DNA from: Cryptomeria japonica
Taxonomy: Eukaryota; Streptophyta; Pinopsida; Cupressales; Cupressaceae
NCBI RefSeq assembly: GCF_030272615.1
Contig: NC_081414.1
Span: 306,285,164-306,349,163, forward strand
Reading direction: 5' to 3'
Length of the DNA stretch: 64,000 nucleotides
The notes below the pieces were generated by a model that saw only the letters and a program-made list of their open reading frames with translations, made no database searches and had not been told where the DNA came from. Positions 27,917 to 39,389 of this stretch are shown here, in pieces. Both the position numbers and the translations under genes were made by a program. The first letter of the stretch is position 1; every line of letters starts with the position of its first letter.

Positions 27917-28474
27917 TGTTGGTATTATGGATGTGTTGCATTGGTTTTGTCATTGATGTCAACACTTACCCTTCTGGAGATCTTTGGTTATGTTGAACCA
28001 ACACATTATGTTCACCGACAAGTTTAGTGACTTATGCACAGTCACCAATATATTGTTCACCGATAGGTTATATTGCTCACCGGAAGGTCATATTGTTCAC
28101 CAACACTGAAGATGACTTGTTATCAATTGGATATCACTTGGTTATGTCGAAGAGATGGTTTGGACACTTGGTTTTTGTATTTTGGTTATTGGTCTAATTG
28201 GGTTGACATATTTGCTATTACTGGCAAATTGGTCTAGGTTATGGACCGGCATGCATTATCTATTCCAGATCAGCACAACACACTATGGAGATGATTTAAT
28301 CAATTGGGTATTTTTGTAATTGTATCAAGCTGACATGATGCATCACATCTTGACTTATCTATAATTGATTTAATTGTAATATTCTTTATTAGCCGACCTA
28401 CATATTTGGTCTTAGGTTTTGGTATATATGTAAGATCTCATTTGTGAGATAGGGAAATGGAAGAAGATTCTAAG
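27917..28474 (+). repeat. Copia A 3' LTR, left part
   Basis: It begins TGTTGGTATTATGG and follows the 5' LTR until CTAAG (28470-28474), where gypsy B is inserted. It continues at 45532. Confidence 0.95.
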
Positions 28475-30133
28475 TGTGTAGGGGAAAAAGCGAGACTAGG
28501 TTAACATGTCCTAATCCTACCTTTTGACACACATTGTGGAATACGAAAGAGCCTAGAGGTATCACATAATTGGCTACTTCTTTTTGTAAAAGAGAGAGCC
28601 ACGGGCTACCTATTAGGGTTCCTATTCCTTTGTTGTAATTGAAAGATAAAATGATGCAAGTTCAATTCCTAACCTCAAAGTGCAAGTATGAACCAATAAC
28701 AAAATTGTAGAATTGAAGTTGAACAATGGAAAGTTGTAAACACAAGGATAAAATAAGAATGCAGGTGCATACCCGGAGTTAAAATCTGAGTGAAAATGTT
28801 CGGGACGGGGGCGCGGGCGCCACTGTCCTGATTCTGCTCCTGAAACTGCACCTGAAACTGCTATTTTGCAACCTGAAAAACTGTCGAAAATGCTATCTGA
28901 CAGAAGGACTAGGGCGCCCAGCACCCCTGTCCCAAGGACTAGGGCACCTACCACCTCTGTCCTGGCAGGACCAGGGTGCCCCACACCCCTATCCTGGTCT
29001 TTTGCTCTGAAATTTGGTGTGAAGTTCAATCTCTATCTGCTTCCGTCAGATCTGCAACTTACGACGTCGTCCGAATCCCGAAACCTGCACTTATATCTGA
29101 AAAGGTATGGTGGGCGGCTATATAGAGTTTTATCTTAGTCAAACCCCCGCTTTGGTGATTTCCACCTCCATGAATAGCCAAGTTGTATTGTAAAAGTAGT
29201 GTGTGTGTAGACCTTGTGTGTGTGCAAGATCCTAAAATGCAAGTAAGCAAACTAGAGCAACCTAGAAAGTAAACCCTAATTGCTTGTAAATGATAATGTA
29301 AATGCTCCAAATCAAGATGTAAAGAGATCTAAAGCATGAATACAAGTGATATAATGAGGCTTATGCAAAGACATGAAAACAACATGAAATCATACCCAAC
29401 CCCAAGGGAGGGGTACAAGCCAATCTTCAGTCGGTGATCCCTTATTGCTCTTCAATGCCTTCAAAGCCCTAAATGGATGAATGAAATTGATGAATTCTTG
29501 ATGGATGGATGTTCAATGTTGTTGAAGTCTTCAAAGATCTGCTCTGTCACTGCATCAAAGGTCCCTGAAACCAAATTCTGATCCTTTCAAATGAAGAAAG
29601 AGAGCTCTTATATATGAAACCCTAGGTCTTAATTTCAACTTTTGGCCGACCTAGAGATTGAATCTCCCACCAATTTCTTGGGGTTAAGCTTTATTTTATG
29701 ATTGGATTGCGCTCCTAAAATTTCGAGAAAAATGTCTGGGACCATGTGCACTCTGAGTGCCATGGTCCCAACAACTTTTCACCAAATTTTCAGGGCCATC
29801 GGATATGATGATTTTAGAGAGAATCCCGAAGTTATAGGTGATTTCGAGATGTTTTGACCCCCAAAATCAAGCCCCCAAGTTCAAAATAGGACCTAATTAG
29901 GGTTTTTGATTAAATGATGTATTGGAGGAATAAAATGAAAGGGGCACACTTTAATGAAAGGGCCCGACTTTATGATATGGAAGATGATGAAATAGAACCT
30001 TAGACCTAATTAATTTGATTAATTAAGTGCTAAAGGGGAAATGCAATGCAAATGCAAAATGCGCCAAGGCTGGTGCTAAACTAGGTGTGAAATTGTACTG
30101 CTTTAGCAAGTGCGTACAATTTATGATGCTACA
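28475..30133 (-). repeat. Gypsy B 3' LTR
   Basis: It is 1659 bp and the same length as 43868-45526, with scattered substitutions. It includes GC-rich hairpin motifs at about 28800-28830, 28908-28996 and 29728-29774. Short open frames inside have no partner in other elements and are not genes. Confidence 0.96.
29607..29616 (-). promoter_or_regulatory. Possible TATA box in B LTR
   Basis: The minus strand reads CATATATAAG about 520 bp from the LTR start, repeated at 45000-45009 in the 5' LTR, where it could drive element transcription. Confidence 0.45.
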
Positions 30134-30150
30134 TTTAGCCCCCACTTTAG
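30134..30150 (-). other. Polypurine tract of gypsy B
   Basis: The minus strand reads CTAAAGTGGGGGCTAAA immediately before the 3' LTR start TGTAGC. The identical 17 bases occur at the same place in element D (48173-48189). Confidence 0.9.
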
Positions 30151-30713
30151 CGGTCATATGAGTACTATGTGCATATGCAAGCTAAAGTACAGGAAAGTAA
30201 ACATTATTTGAAAAAGGATATATCCATAAGTCTGTCGAATGAAGCCCCCAGCGGTATCTACAGTACATAGTTAGGAACCGCACCCTACAAAACACACGTT
30301 AGATCACAAAATCTCCTAATGCTTACTAAGGAAAGTGATGAAATTTGCGAGTAGCTATATGCCCCCCTATTTCGGCTTGCTTATTAGGGAGGTGAAACAG
30401 GGTAGCATGTTTACTTACGACAAATTATGTGAGAGATTATTGATGATAGATGTTCACTAAAGAGGCTTCATCAGAGCACATTTTGGAACATCAAGGGAGT
30501 AAGGGAATGAAAATACGATTCCTACGCAACCAACGGTTCAAAAATCGTATCTCCCAAACTCAAGTTATGATGAAATGAGTGATAGAGGAAAATTAGGGTT
30601 TTGAAAGTAAAGGTAAAGGAATGAAAGTATATACCTCGAAAGTGACTATTGCATTTGTCACTTTGTTGATTTCTGAGTATTGTTCATTGCAGTGGAACCC
30701 ACATAGCCATCAT
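30151..30713. other. Non-coding spacer between B polypurine tract and antisense PMD
   Basis: No gene is visible. It carries C-rich phrases (AAGCCCCCAGCGG near 30244, TATGCCCCCCTAT near 30359) matched by similar phrases in the equivalent part of D (CAAGCCCCCGGTGG near 48279, TATGCCCCCCTACG near 48472). Confidence 0.6.
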
Positions 30714-33237
30714 CATGCCTTCACGACAATCGGAGCGTCCCACGAGGATAGAGATTATGCGACAGGCCGTGATCGACAATGAGCCACTGGACGAGGTAAG
30801 TTTACTGAACTTTGACTTTCTGCATTTCTGTTGACTTTGAGTTTTTATGATCGAATGCGGGCCCTAGAATCTGACCCTGGGTCCCACCCAGGGTGCCATG
30901 GTCCTATCAGGGCGCCATGGTCCCTAAAGGCTGCCATGGTCCCTGTGGGGTGCCATGGTCCGTGAAGGGCGCCATGGTCCTCTCAAGGCGCCATGGTCCC
31001 CTCAAGGCGCCATGGTCCTCTCAGGGCGCCATGGTCCCAATCAGGACTTGGCAAGGGTTAGCCTTCGATGTTTGACAGTTTTCATTTTTCGCATAGATGA
31101 TTTTGATGATTGAGTACTGATTACACTGATGTGTTTTTTGTTTTTTTTTTGTATTGTAGGGTCTCCCATACATGAGAGAGCACACAGTGGGGCAGATTCT
31201 TTGCAGTTTGCGAGATTAGATTCCCCAGCTGACTCAGGCAGAGAGAGATACATTATCTATAGTAGGTTTGTGGTATATGATCCTTATGTCGACCATTCGA
31301 TTCCATCCTGCGATGCTGATAGCACTCATGGAGCGATGGGATCCTGACACATGTACATTCTAGCTTCCAGTAGGAGAGATGGCGGTTACACTTGAGGATG
31401 TGTACCGCATACTTCGCCTATCGATCAGAGGAGCTACCGTGACATATGCGACCAATCGGTTAGCAAAGGACCATCAGAGGGAGTAGGTATACTGCATAGG
31501 GAGAGTCATGTCGAGCGAGATGAGAGGTCGCATCATGGTCAGTTGGCTCTTACATCCTATAGGAGAGGTGCCCCTCATGAGACGTCTTATGATTGCCATC
31601 ATTGCACTAACTGTCTGCCCTAATGGGTGAGGTACGCACATGCATGGGGGTCTCACATGGTGCATTAGGGCTATGGAGAGACATAGGAGAGTATATGCCT
31701 AGGGTCAGAGTATGCTTGCACATCTCTATCATGACCTTGAGGAGTATGTTTTTGGACAGGGTTGTAGCTTGATGACATGCACACTTCTACAGGTGTGGAT
31801 ATTTGAGCACTTTACATGCACCAGGCCTGTCGGCTATTCGATGAGTGCAGCTAGCGAGCGACCTAGGGTGTTTGCTTATCCACTTACCAACGAGTGGAGA
31901 TTTGGGGATCTACTATATTGGAGAGTGACATTTGATAGGTTGACAGCTGAGGTGACAATATGGAGACCATATCTACAGATGCACAAATGGGATGGAATGG
32001 AGAGGCAGCTAGCATGCTTACAGAGGAACCACCTACTGAGAGGATGATATCCACATATCATAGTCCCATTCTACTTTGACCGAGTACAGAGGCAGTTTGG
32101 GCTAGAGCAGTGTGTTCCAGCCGATGTACCCATCTACACTCGACACTCATGAGTCCTTCCCAGACCTAGAGTAGTAGCGAGACCTACAATAGATGATATC
32201 AAGATCATAGATATAGAAGGGTCCGATCAGGATGTGGTCACTAATTATGCCGCAGATCCCAGAGCGTAGTGCAGGTATCTCTCATGGTTTGTGAGGACAT
32301 ACCCGAGGCCTATCTTTCCACCAGATCACCTGACAGGCCATCCAAGTCCATGGAGACATGGAGACTGAGATGAGGATCAGGGATCTAGATCGGAGGAGCT
32401 AGAGGAGGGAGAGGGTCATGAGGAGGCAGGAGATCCTGATCCACCCATAGGAGATCAGCCTAGTGCCGAGGAGGAGGAGGAAGGAGAGGAGGATGACATA
32501 GATAGAGATGATGATGAGGAGAACGAGGATGCAGATGAGGATGAGGATGATGTGGAGGAGTCAGATGCAGCTCCCCACCATTCAGGAGATGATACCATAG
32601 CCTTAGATCATCCTCTTATTCCCCAAAAGGGGGAACACGAGGTGATACGAAGACCTGTACCCATCGCGCATAGATCATTTGAGCATGGGGAGCCTAGTAG
32701 TTCCCAGTCATAGATGCTACCATATCATGATCCCTAATGGCATGAGGGAGATCCAAGTATAGTAGGTTTATATTGATTGATTAATGTTTTGATGATATAA
32801 AATGGTACTAATAAAAAATCTATTCTTTTGCTACAGCTAATGTGCAGGAGTGGCGTTCCCTGATCCAGTAAGTAGTGACAGATATTTCCATGACGGTACA
32901 GATCCCTAGTTCCTCACAGGTTGCTTATAGACCTGAAGGGAACATGGGTCGACATGATGACTTATTTTCCCCATTTCAAGTATAGGTGGAAATATGGAGG
33001 GAGAGAGAGAGAGTTCTATCAGAGGACCTTCAGCGGGCATAGCGTGATCTAGCAGTAGCTCAGGCCGAGGCTACCTCGTATCGCGCAATCCTTATGGATA
33101 GGGATCATAGGAGTTCCTCTCGGAGTCATTCACGGTCTATATCACACTATACACCTATGGGTCCACCTTCACGGTTGGATCAGGAGGGAGCGTCTAGTCA
33201 TCACTCTCCAGCCACTAGCCCTAGGGATAGGAGATGA
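30714..33237 (+). pseudogene. Antisense plant mobile domain (MAIN-like) gene of gypsy B
   Basis: Exon 1 is 30714-30795 (ATG in CATCATGCC, donor GTAAGT). Exon 2 starts at 31160 after TTGTAGG-type acceptor sequence and runs in one frame to about 32730. Exon 3 is about 32837-33237. Exon 2 shows MREHTVGQILCSLRD, ALMERWDPDTCTF, VTLEDVYRILRLSIRG, LLQVWIFEHF, YLQMHKWDGMERQLACLQ and IIVPFYFDRVQRQFGLEQ. These are the successive conserved blocks of PMD proteins. An acidic tail (EEEEEGEEDDIDRDDDEENE) and a Ser/Arg-rich end (SSSRSHSRSISHYT) follow. About eight in-frame stops, many at Trp or Arg positions, mark it as decayed. It lies opposite in strand to the element's pol. Confidence 0.85.
30893..31046 (+). 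repeat. 19-bp tandem array, eight copies, in intron 1 of B PMD
   Basis: GCCATGGTCC recurs at 30895, 30914, 30933, 30952, 30971, 30990, 31009 and 31028, an exact 19-bp period. The spacer is mostly of the type TCTCAAGGC. Each unit holds the palindrome CCATGG, usually within GGCGCCATGGTCC. The open frame crossing it is a by-product of the repeat. Confidence 0.97.
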
Positions 33238-33294
33238 TCTCATGATGTAGGATAGGTCACATTTTGGATGTATAGTGACCTACTTTTGTATATC

Positions 33295-33335
<41 letters not shown>

Positions 33336-33859
33336 GCTTCTCTTTGTCTCAAATGTGTTATCTTTAATGCCTAAAACAATGTGTATTTTGATTAAAGTTA
33401 ATACATTTGGTAGATGTACATGTATGTTTTGAATTTAATTTCCATGTGATTGATTTTTCAATGCTCCATGATTAAATTGATACATGTGTGACTTAATTAA
33501 AATAAAATATTTGATCAAGTACTACATTGATGATAGAGAATAAATATGTGTTAAGCCTAAGAATCATATAACTAATGTGATTTAATTTAAACTTAACACA
33601 ACATGATACAATTCTATTTAACACATAAAGACATTGTATAATATGCCAGCATAATGGAAATGTAAATCTTTTGCAATTTACATAAATGAATTCAAGACAA
33701 ACTATAGAATAAAGAAACACGCTTGTCAGGAACAAAGCAATATAGATTAAACAAAACATCATTTAATTCTATTTGCTCTAACAAAGACATGCTAACATAT
33801 TATCCAATTTTGAAGAAGTGATAAGAAGATAAATGAAATAAAAGATAAGGAATGAGGAA
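33238..33859. other. AT-rich spacer between antisense PMD and integrase in B
   Basis: The two genes converge here and no further gene is visible. It contains an alternating AT run at 33298-33332. Confidence 0.7.
33298..33332. repeat. (TA)n microsatellite
   Basis: About 17 TA units without interruption, directly after the PMD stop region. Confidence 0.97.
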
Positions 33860-34834
33860 TTAAGCAAAGTATCTATGCAAGTGCATAGCATTTATAGGTT
33901 CTTTAAGAGGTGTACTGTCTACACCCACTATTTTATAAGCACCTGATCCATAATCTTCAATAACAATATACGGTCCAAGCCAATTAGGACTAAATTTTCC
34001 CTTTTCTTCAGGTAAGGCATTCACATTGCGCTGATTCTCATAGAGAACTAAGTCACCTACTGAGAAAGAACGTTGAATCACCTTATCATTATAGCTTCGT
34101 TGTAGGGTTTTGTGATACACTTGAATATGCTCAAGAGCATTTATACGCTGTTCATCAAGCATCTCAAGCTTCTGAAGTCTTTGTTCTCTATAAGAGTCAT
34201 CATCTACTATACCTTTGAGAGAAACTCTAAGTGATGGAATCTCTAACTCTAAAGGCATGATAGCATCAGCACCATAAACAAGATTATAAGGGGTGGTTCC
34301 TGTAGCAATTCGTACACTCATTCGATAAGCCCAAAGAGCATAAATTAGCTGAGTACTCCAATCCTTACCATGCTTATTCACGGTTTTGTGAAGAATTTGT
34401 TCAATTATCTTATTGGATGATTCAGCTTGACCATTTGATTGAGGATGGTATGGTGTAGAAAATTGGTGTTTGATATGATATTTCTCGAGGAATTTCTTCA
34501 CATCCTTGTTCTTAAATGATGTCCCATTATCAAAAATTATAGTGGAAGGTATCCCGAATCGAGAAATAATGTTTTATAGAAGAAATTGACAAATCACTTC
34601 AGCAGTAGTAGAGCGAAGGGGAACAACTTCTACCCACTTTGTAAAGTAATCTGTTGCAGTTATAATGAAAGTATGTCCTTGGGATGAAGGAGGAGAGATT
34701 TTACCGATGAGATCCAACCCCCATGCAGAGAAAGGCCAAGAAGCTACATGAGAACGAAGTTCTTGGGCAGGAGCATGAATCAGATTATTGTGTTGTTGAC
34801 ATTGATGACATTTCTTAACAAATGAAAAAGAGTC
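33860..34834 (-). pseudogene. Gypsy B integrase
   Basis: Integrase inserts the cDNA into the genome. The minus strand reads CHQCQQHN (zinc finger remnant), WPFSAWGLDLIGK, TATDYFTKWVEVVPLR and FDNGTSFKN, giving the first two catalytic Asp. It then reads YHPQSNGQAESSNK with the catalytic Glu, WAYRMSVRIATGTTPYNLVYG, and a carboxyl part with FSPNWLGPYIV that ends MHLHRYFA at 33860. The frame is the same as for the rest of B pol. Stops lie at about 34832 (TMQ*DSF) and 34577 (FLL*NII). Confidence 0.93.
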
Positions 34835-36478
34835 CTACTGCATAGTCTGCCAATAATATCCCATATGAAGCAACCTTTGAACCAAGGATTTGCCTCCAAA
34901 ATGCCCCCCATAGGCACCTAAATGTGCTTCTTCAAGGGCAATAGGGATTTCCAATTTGTTAAGACAACGAAGGAGAAGACCGTTATAACCCCTTCGGTAA
35001 AGAACATTAGAAAGAATGATATATCTAGTGGACAGCTTGCAAATTCTAGCCCTAGTGTTCCTATTGGCAGAATCAAGAAAGGTACCATCGGTCAAGTATC
35101 TTATGATATGCGAATACCATTCATCTAAGTCTATAAAGTCACAGCACGTCACTAGGCTAGAATCATCTACAATAGCTTTTCGAGGAACAGGTTCCATGGC
35201 ATAAGAATCAAACTTTTGTAACAAAGAGATAGCAAGGTCTTTATATTGTGATAATTTGTCGTGTTTTGCTTGATACAGTCTTGTTACTTGTCTTATAATC
35301 AATTGAGAATCTCCATAGATATGTATGTGCTTTACATTCAAAGCCAAGGCTGCCTTTATTCCTGCTATAAGAGCCTCATACTCAGTAATGTTATTGGTAC
35401 ATAGGAAATTGAGACGATAAGATAAGGGAATGGATTTCTTTGTAGGAGAAATTAGGACAACACCTGCCCCCAATCCCGTACGACACTTAGAGCCATCAAA
35501 GTACAACTCCCAAGTTTCATCTCTCTCTGTGCAAAGAATGAAATCATCAGGAAAGGACTCAGGGTTAGGGAAGGAGAAAGGTGAAGGGGCCTCAACTAAG
35601 TGATCGGTCAATGCTTGCCCTTTAATTGCTCTTTGTGAAACAAATTTAAGGTCAAATTCAGTTAACATCATAACCCACTTAGCTAGGCGTCCTGATAAAT
35701 CAGTTTTAGAGAAAAGATGCTTCAACGGATCAAACTTTACCATGACGTGGACTTCTGAATTTAAAAGATAATGTCTCAATTTCTGAGTCGCAAACACCAA
35801 GGCCAAGCATTGTCTTTCTATCGCAGAATATCGGGTCTCATAATCGAGTAAGGTTCGACTTATATAATAAACCAGACACTCTTTACCATCTTTATCATGT
35901 TGTGCCAATAATGCTGCAAGAGCATGAGAGGTAGCAGCTGTATAAAGAAGAAAGGGCTTAGAAGGTTCGGTGGGTTGAAGGATAGGAGGATTAGCTAAAA
36001 TATCATCAACATAATCTTCTAAAATCTTGTGCATATAATCATGAAAGATAAGGGTCATCACTCGTTGATAAGTTGCGTCAGCGTTTTTAAGCCCAAAAGG
36101 CATCATCACCCAATAGAACGTACCCCAAGGAGTGGTGAAAGCAGTTTTGAAGATGTTTGGGAGAGGGAAATCATCTTTCAAAGAAGCCTTATTTAAATCT
36201 CGAAAGTCAGTACACATTCTTATTTTATTATCTGATTTAGCCATAGCAACAATATTTGAAATCCACGGGGAATAATCAATAGGGCGGATAAATCCAGCTT
36301 CCAATAATTTTTCAATCTCAGCTTTAACAAGCAAAGCTACCTTAGGATTCATTTTTTGAATCTTTTGTTTCACAGGCTTAGCATCGGGAACTAAGACAAT
36401 ATTATGAGTAACAATCTTAGGATCTATACCGAGCATGTTAGAATATGTCCAAGCAAAGATCTCAGGGAATTCATGCAA
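34835..36478 (-). pseudogene. Gypsy B RT, RNase H and second RNase H, with two in-frame RT deletions
   Basis: This 547-codon open stretch starts near EFPEIFAWTYSNM. RT residues include AGFIRPIDYSPWISNIVAM and MCTDFRDLNKAS. The frame then jumps from DDFPLPN (residue 108, near 36152) to KTAFTTPWGTFYW, omitting the segment with the first catalytic Asp. The YVDDIL motif is kept (residues 156-161), but the thumb and connection are missing before LLYTAATSHALAALLAQ of the first RNase H (about residues 175-290). The second RNase H (about 330-450) shows WELYFDGSKCRTGLGAGVV, TEYEALIAGI and IYGDSQLII. The end (HLGAYGGHFGGKSL) is the start of the integrase zinc finger. The RT cannot be active, yet the frame is open. 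Confidence 0.93.
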
Positions 36479-36490
36479 TAAATCTGCATA

Positions 36491-37141
36491 TTATTTTTGT
36501 TCTTCTTCATCCAAACATTTCCCAATCCTAATAACTTTTTCTTCATTGCAAGGATCCATCTTAACATCAATGGTATCACTTATAAGAAGATTACGTTGTT
36601 GAGGAGTATCCTTTAACTGAGGGAATTCTTTCACAATCTCATCATTATCAATCTCTTTTCCAAAATAAGCTTCAGTGTTCAAACAATAAGGAAATCCCCT
36701 ATTGTGATGATAACGAAGAAGAGTATCATATGCTCCTAAAAACTCGGCTAAAGCATCATTGGTAGGAAAGACATCCAAAGCACAGGCACACAGAGGATCC
36801 CCATCAATATACTCAGGGTGTCTCATTGGTAGAGATATAGAAATGACATTAACACTAATACATGGTCTCTTAGAAGCTTTAGTACATTTGTAGGGATTAT
36901 AACCAATTCCAAAGGTCACATCATAAAGATTATTCTTGAGAGGAACCTTTATCCCTTGTTCGTGAGCGCCACAACCATTTCCATGATACCCATGCTTAGC
37001 TAGAATATGAACACCATGACCATAATGATCAGCCATTTCAGAAAGAGACAGTGGTTTTTCATAAGACAAAGAATCGAATCCTTCAAAATTAGAGGTGTGA
37101 GGAGAAGAAGTTTGAGAGGCGGCCACAAAATTATTGCTCAT
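36491..37141 (-). pseudogene. Gypsy B G-patch-containing segment between protease and RT
   Basis: This is the same frame as the protease and RT, limited by stops at 37238 and 36488. It reads HILAKHGYHGNGCGAHEQGI, a glycine-spaced pattern typical of G-patch RNA-binding motifs, around residues 45-65. The frame then runs through FGIGYNPYKCTKASKRP, with a conserved-looking DGDPLCACALDVF further on. A G-patch after protease is also known from betaretroviruses and some plant gypsy elements. The exact role in plants is not established. Confidence 0.75.
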
Positions 37142-37276
37142 AGGTTCAGGTAAGATTGATTGATTTTTAGCTTCTTCCTTCTTTTCAACTTTAAGCTCTC
37201 TAGAAGGGACCCTATACTCACCTACAAAGGTGGGATTAAAATCAAGAGATCCCTAATCATCTTCTGCGAGAACCTT

Positions 37277-38851
37277 CTAAGGATCAAAAGCCTTCTCATG
37301 TGTAGATTCAAGTCGAGAAGAATCTTCTTCCAGAGCTTTAGACTCATCCAAAGAATTTTGATCATCAGAGAGTGAAGATTCATCAATAGGTATCTTATTT
37401 AAAGAGTCATCACTAGAAGAGGAAGGCTTAGAAGAACCCCCTTTGGAAGTAGATGTTTGCAAACAAGCTTGGAAATTAGTATCACCTATCAAGGTATATG
37501 TCTTATTGTTATAAATAAATTTAACTTGTCTATGCAATGTAGAGGGGACAACTTGCATACTGTGAATCCAAGGTCTCCCTAATAACATGTTGTACATTAG
37601 ATTTCCTGACATAACATGGATAGGAGTAGGCAAAGTAGCAGGCCCCACTGTGAGGGGTAAGGTGATAATACCTAATGAAGACTTAACCACATTGTCAAAG
37701 CCTCAAATGGGACGATAGTCAGGCTCAATAATGGATGTATCCACATTCATCTTATGCAATAGATTAATGCTACACACATTAAGGCCAGAGCCATTATCTA
37801 CCAGTGTTCGTCTTATAGCAGTGTCATTTATGATAACCACAATCATCAAGGGATCATATTGATGTTGAATTTCACTAGTAGGCAATTCATCTTGTGTAAA
37901 CACAATTTGAGCTTTAGGATTCATCACAGAGTTAACCAAAGACACTATATTACTAGATGTATTTGGTGGAGGAACATTCAAATCTTTCAAGGCATCCTGT
38001 AACATTCCGTGATGAGCGGAAGAAGTTTGAATCAAATCCCAAAGAGATATCTTAGCAGGGGTAGCTTTAAGTTGTTCAATGAGATCATATTCCTTACTAA
38101 GAACTTGTGAAATATGTAGAGCTTGTGGAAGAATTGGTTGAGGATTAGGAAGAGAAACTGGAGTAACAGGAGGAGGATTAGGTTGCCTATTATTTCTAGT
38201 AAGGTAAGTATGGGCAACCACATGATGACTCTCTCTAGTTAATTGCTTGGCATAACTATAAGGACTCATAGGTTTTCTTCCTTGCATAGTGATAATAGGT
38301 TTATTCGGAGTAAGAAAGGAATCATGACCACACCCTCCTTGGACAGTAAGGAGAGGTGATTTAGGAACTTGAAAGGTGGGAGAAGGATAAGCACCTTGGA
38401 CTTCAAAGAGAGGCTTATTATGCTCTTTTAGGTTTATCATGTTAACTAATTTAGAAGTTTTGTTCTTGTTTAAAGATTTCGATAAAGCCACAAAGTCATC
38501 AAGAGCATCATCCAACAAAGCATGATCATATCGATTAAAAGGTTTATCTTTTGATTCAAAAGGAGACATCTCTTCATAGAGAGGATCATTGAAAATGACC
38601 ATGTTACTAGATTCAGTGGAAGAGTTGATAGGAATGTACCCTTGAGAGGAACCATTCGACTTATCTTTCTCATCACAATGAAATGGCATAGTAACAAGGT
38701 TTATGAGTCTTTGGTAAAATGAAGGTTTGGCATCTTTAGGATTCAAAAACTCATCTAAAGCTTCATCTAATTCATCTAGGCTATACTCATAATCGACATA
38801 ATTGCATACATCATCATAAATATGAACATCTTGCAAATAAAAATCTGACAT
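37277..38851 (-). pseudogene. Gypsy B ORF start and aspartic protease, no visible capsid domain
   Basis: ATG at 38851 starts MSDFYLQDVHIYDDVC, an acidic amino region (EYSLDELDEALDEFL). I see no Retrotrans_gag fold phrases and no zinc knuckle in about 300 residues. A segment ISLWDLIQTSSAHHGMLQ, known from Tat-type gag-pro, precedes the protease with active-site phrase TLVDNGSGLNVCS at about residue 350. A TGA at 37700 (RPI*GFDN) breaks the protease, which resumes with MYNMLLGRPWIHSM and ends at 37277. The leader to the LTR is only about 200 bp once copia C is removed. Confidence 0.88.
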
Positions 38852-39024
38852 TTTGAAATAAAAATTGCATAAAACTTAAACACACAATGCAAAGAAACAA
38901 AGAAACACACTCTTTCTTTTCCCTCTTTTTTTTTCTCTTTTTTTTTTTTGAAAATGAAACTTAAATGAAACACACTAAACCTAGATCTAGATCCAACAAA
39001 TGCAATGCAAGAGAAAGCAATAAT

Positions 39025-39329
39025 TGTTGAAATGTGGCGACTGATCAGCAAAGTACTGTACACTCTAAAGACTGACTTTGTTTGTTGCCCTAAAAATGCA
39101 TGTTATAAGCAGCTGGGATGCTTAAGGCATTGTAAGGTTGATGTACTATTTTTGCTGGATAATAAGAAAGATTGGACGGCTGTGGATGGTGGACGTAACC
39201 CATTCTGGGTGAACCATGTTAAATATCTGTGTTATCTGTGTCCTATTTTTTATTTCTTTATCTTTTGTATTTAAATCTGCATATAATTGTTAGTTCATAT
39301 TTGCTTCGGATCTGCTTGAAACCCTGACA
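39025..39329 (+). repeat. Copia C 5' LTR, with a 57-bp deletion
   Basis: It is 305 bp against 362 bp for the 3' copy. The missing segment lies after GTACACTC near 39064; the 3' copy there has AGCACGTATCC and following bases. Confidence 0.95.
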
Positions 39330-39331
39330 AT

Positions 39332-39343
39332 TGGTATCAGAGC
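39332..39343 (+). other. Primer binding site of copia C
   Basis: TGGTATCAGAGC two bases after the LTR, complementary to initiator tRNA-Met. Confidence 0.9.
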
Positions 39344-39389
39344 GAGGTTTTCTGTAAATTGGCAGGACTTTCAGATTTGAGTGGGAGCA

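Noticed and set aside
28622-29310. Open frames on both strands in B LTR, repeated at 44015-44703
   Set aside because: LTR duplication again; no recognisable protein, and the region is explained by hairpin motifs and LTR sequence.
30893-31075. 60-codon frame with repeated PWS and GAM phrases
   Set aside because: It is created by the 19-bp tandem array inside an intron.
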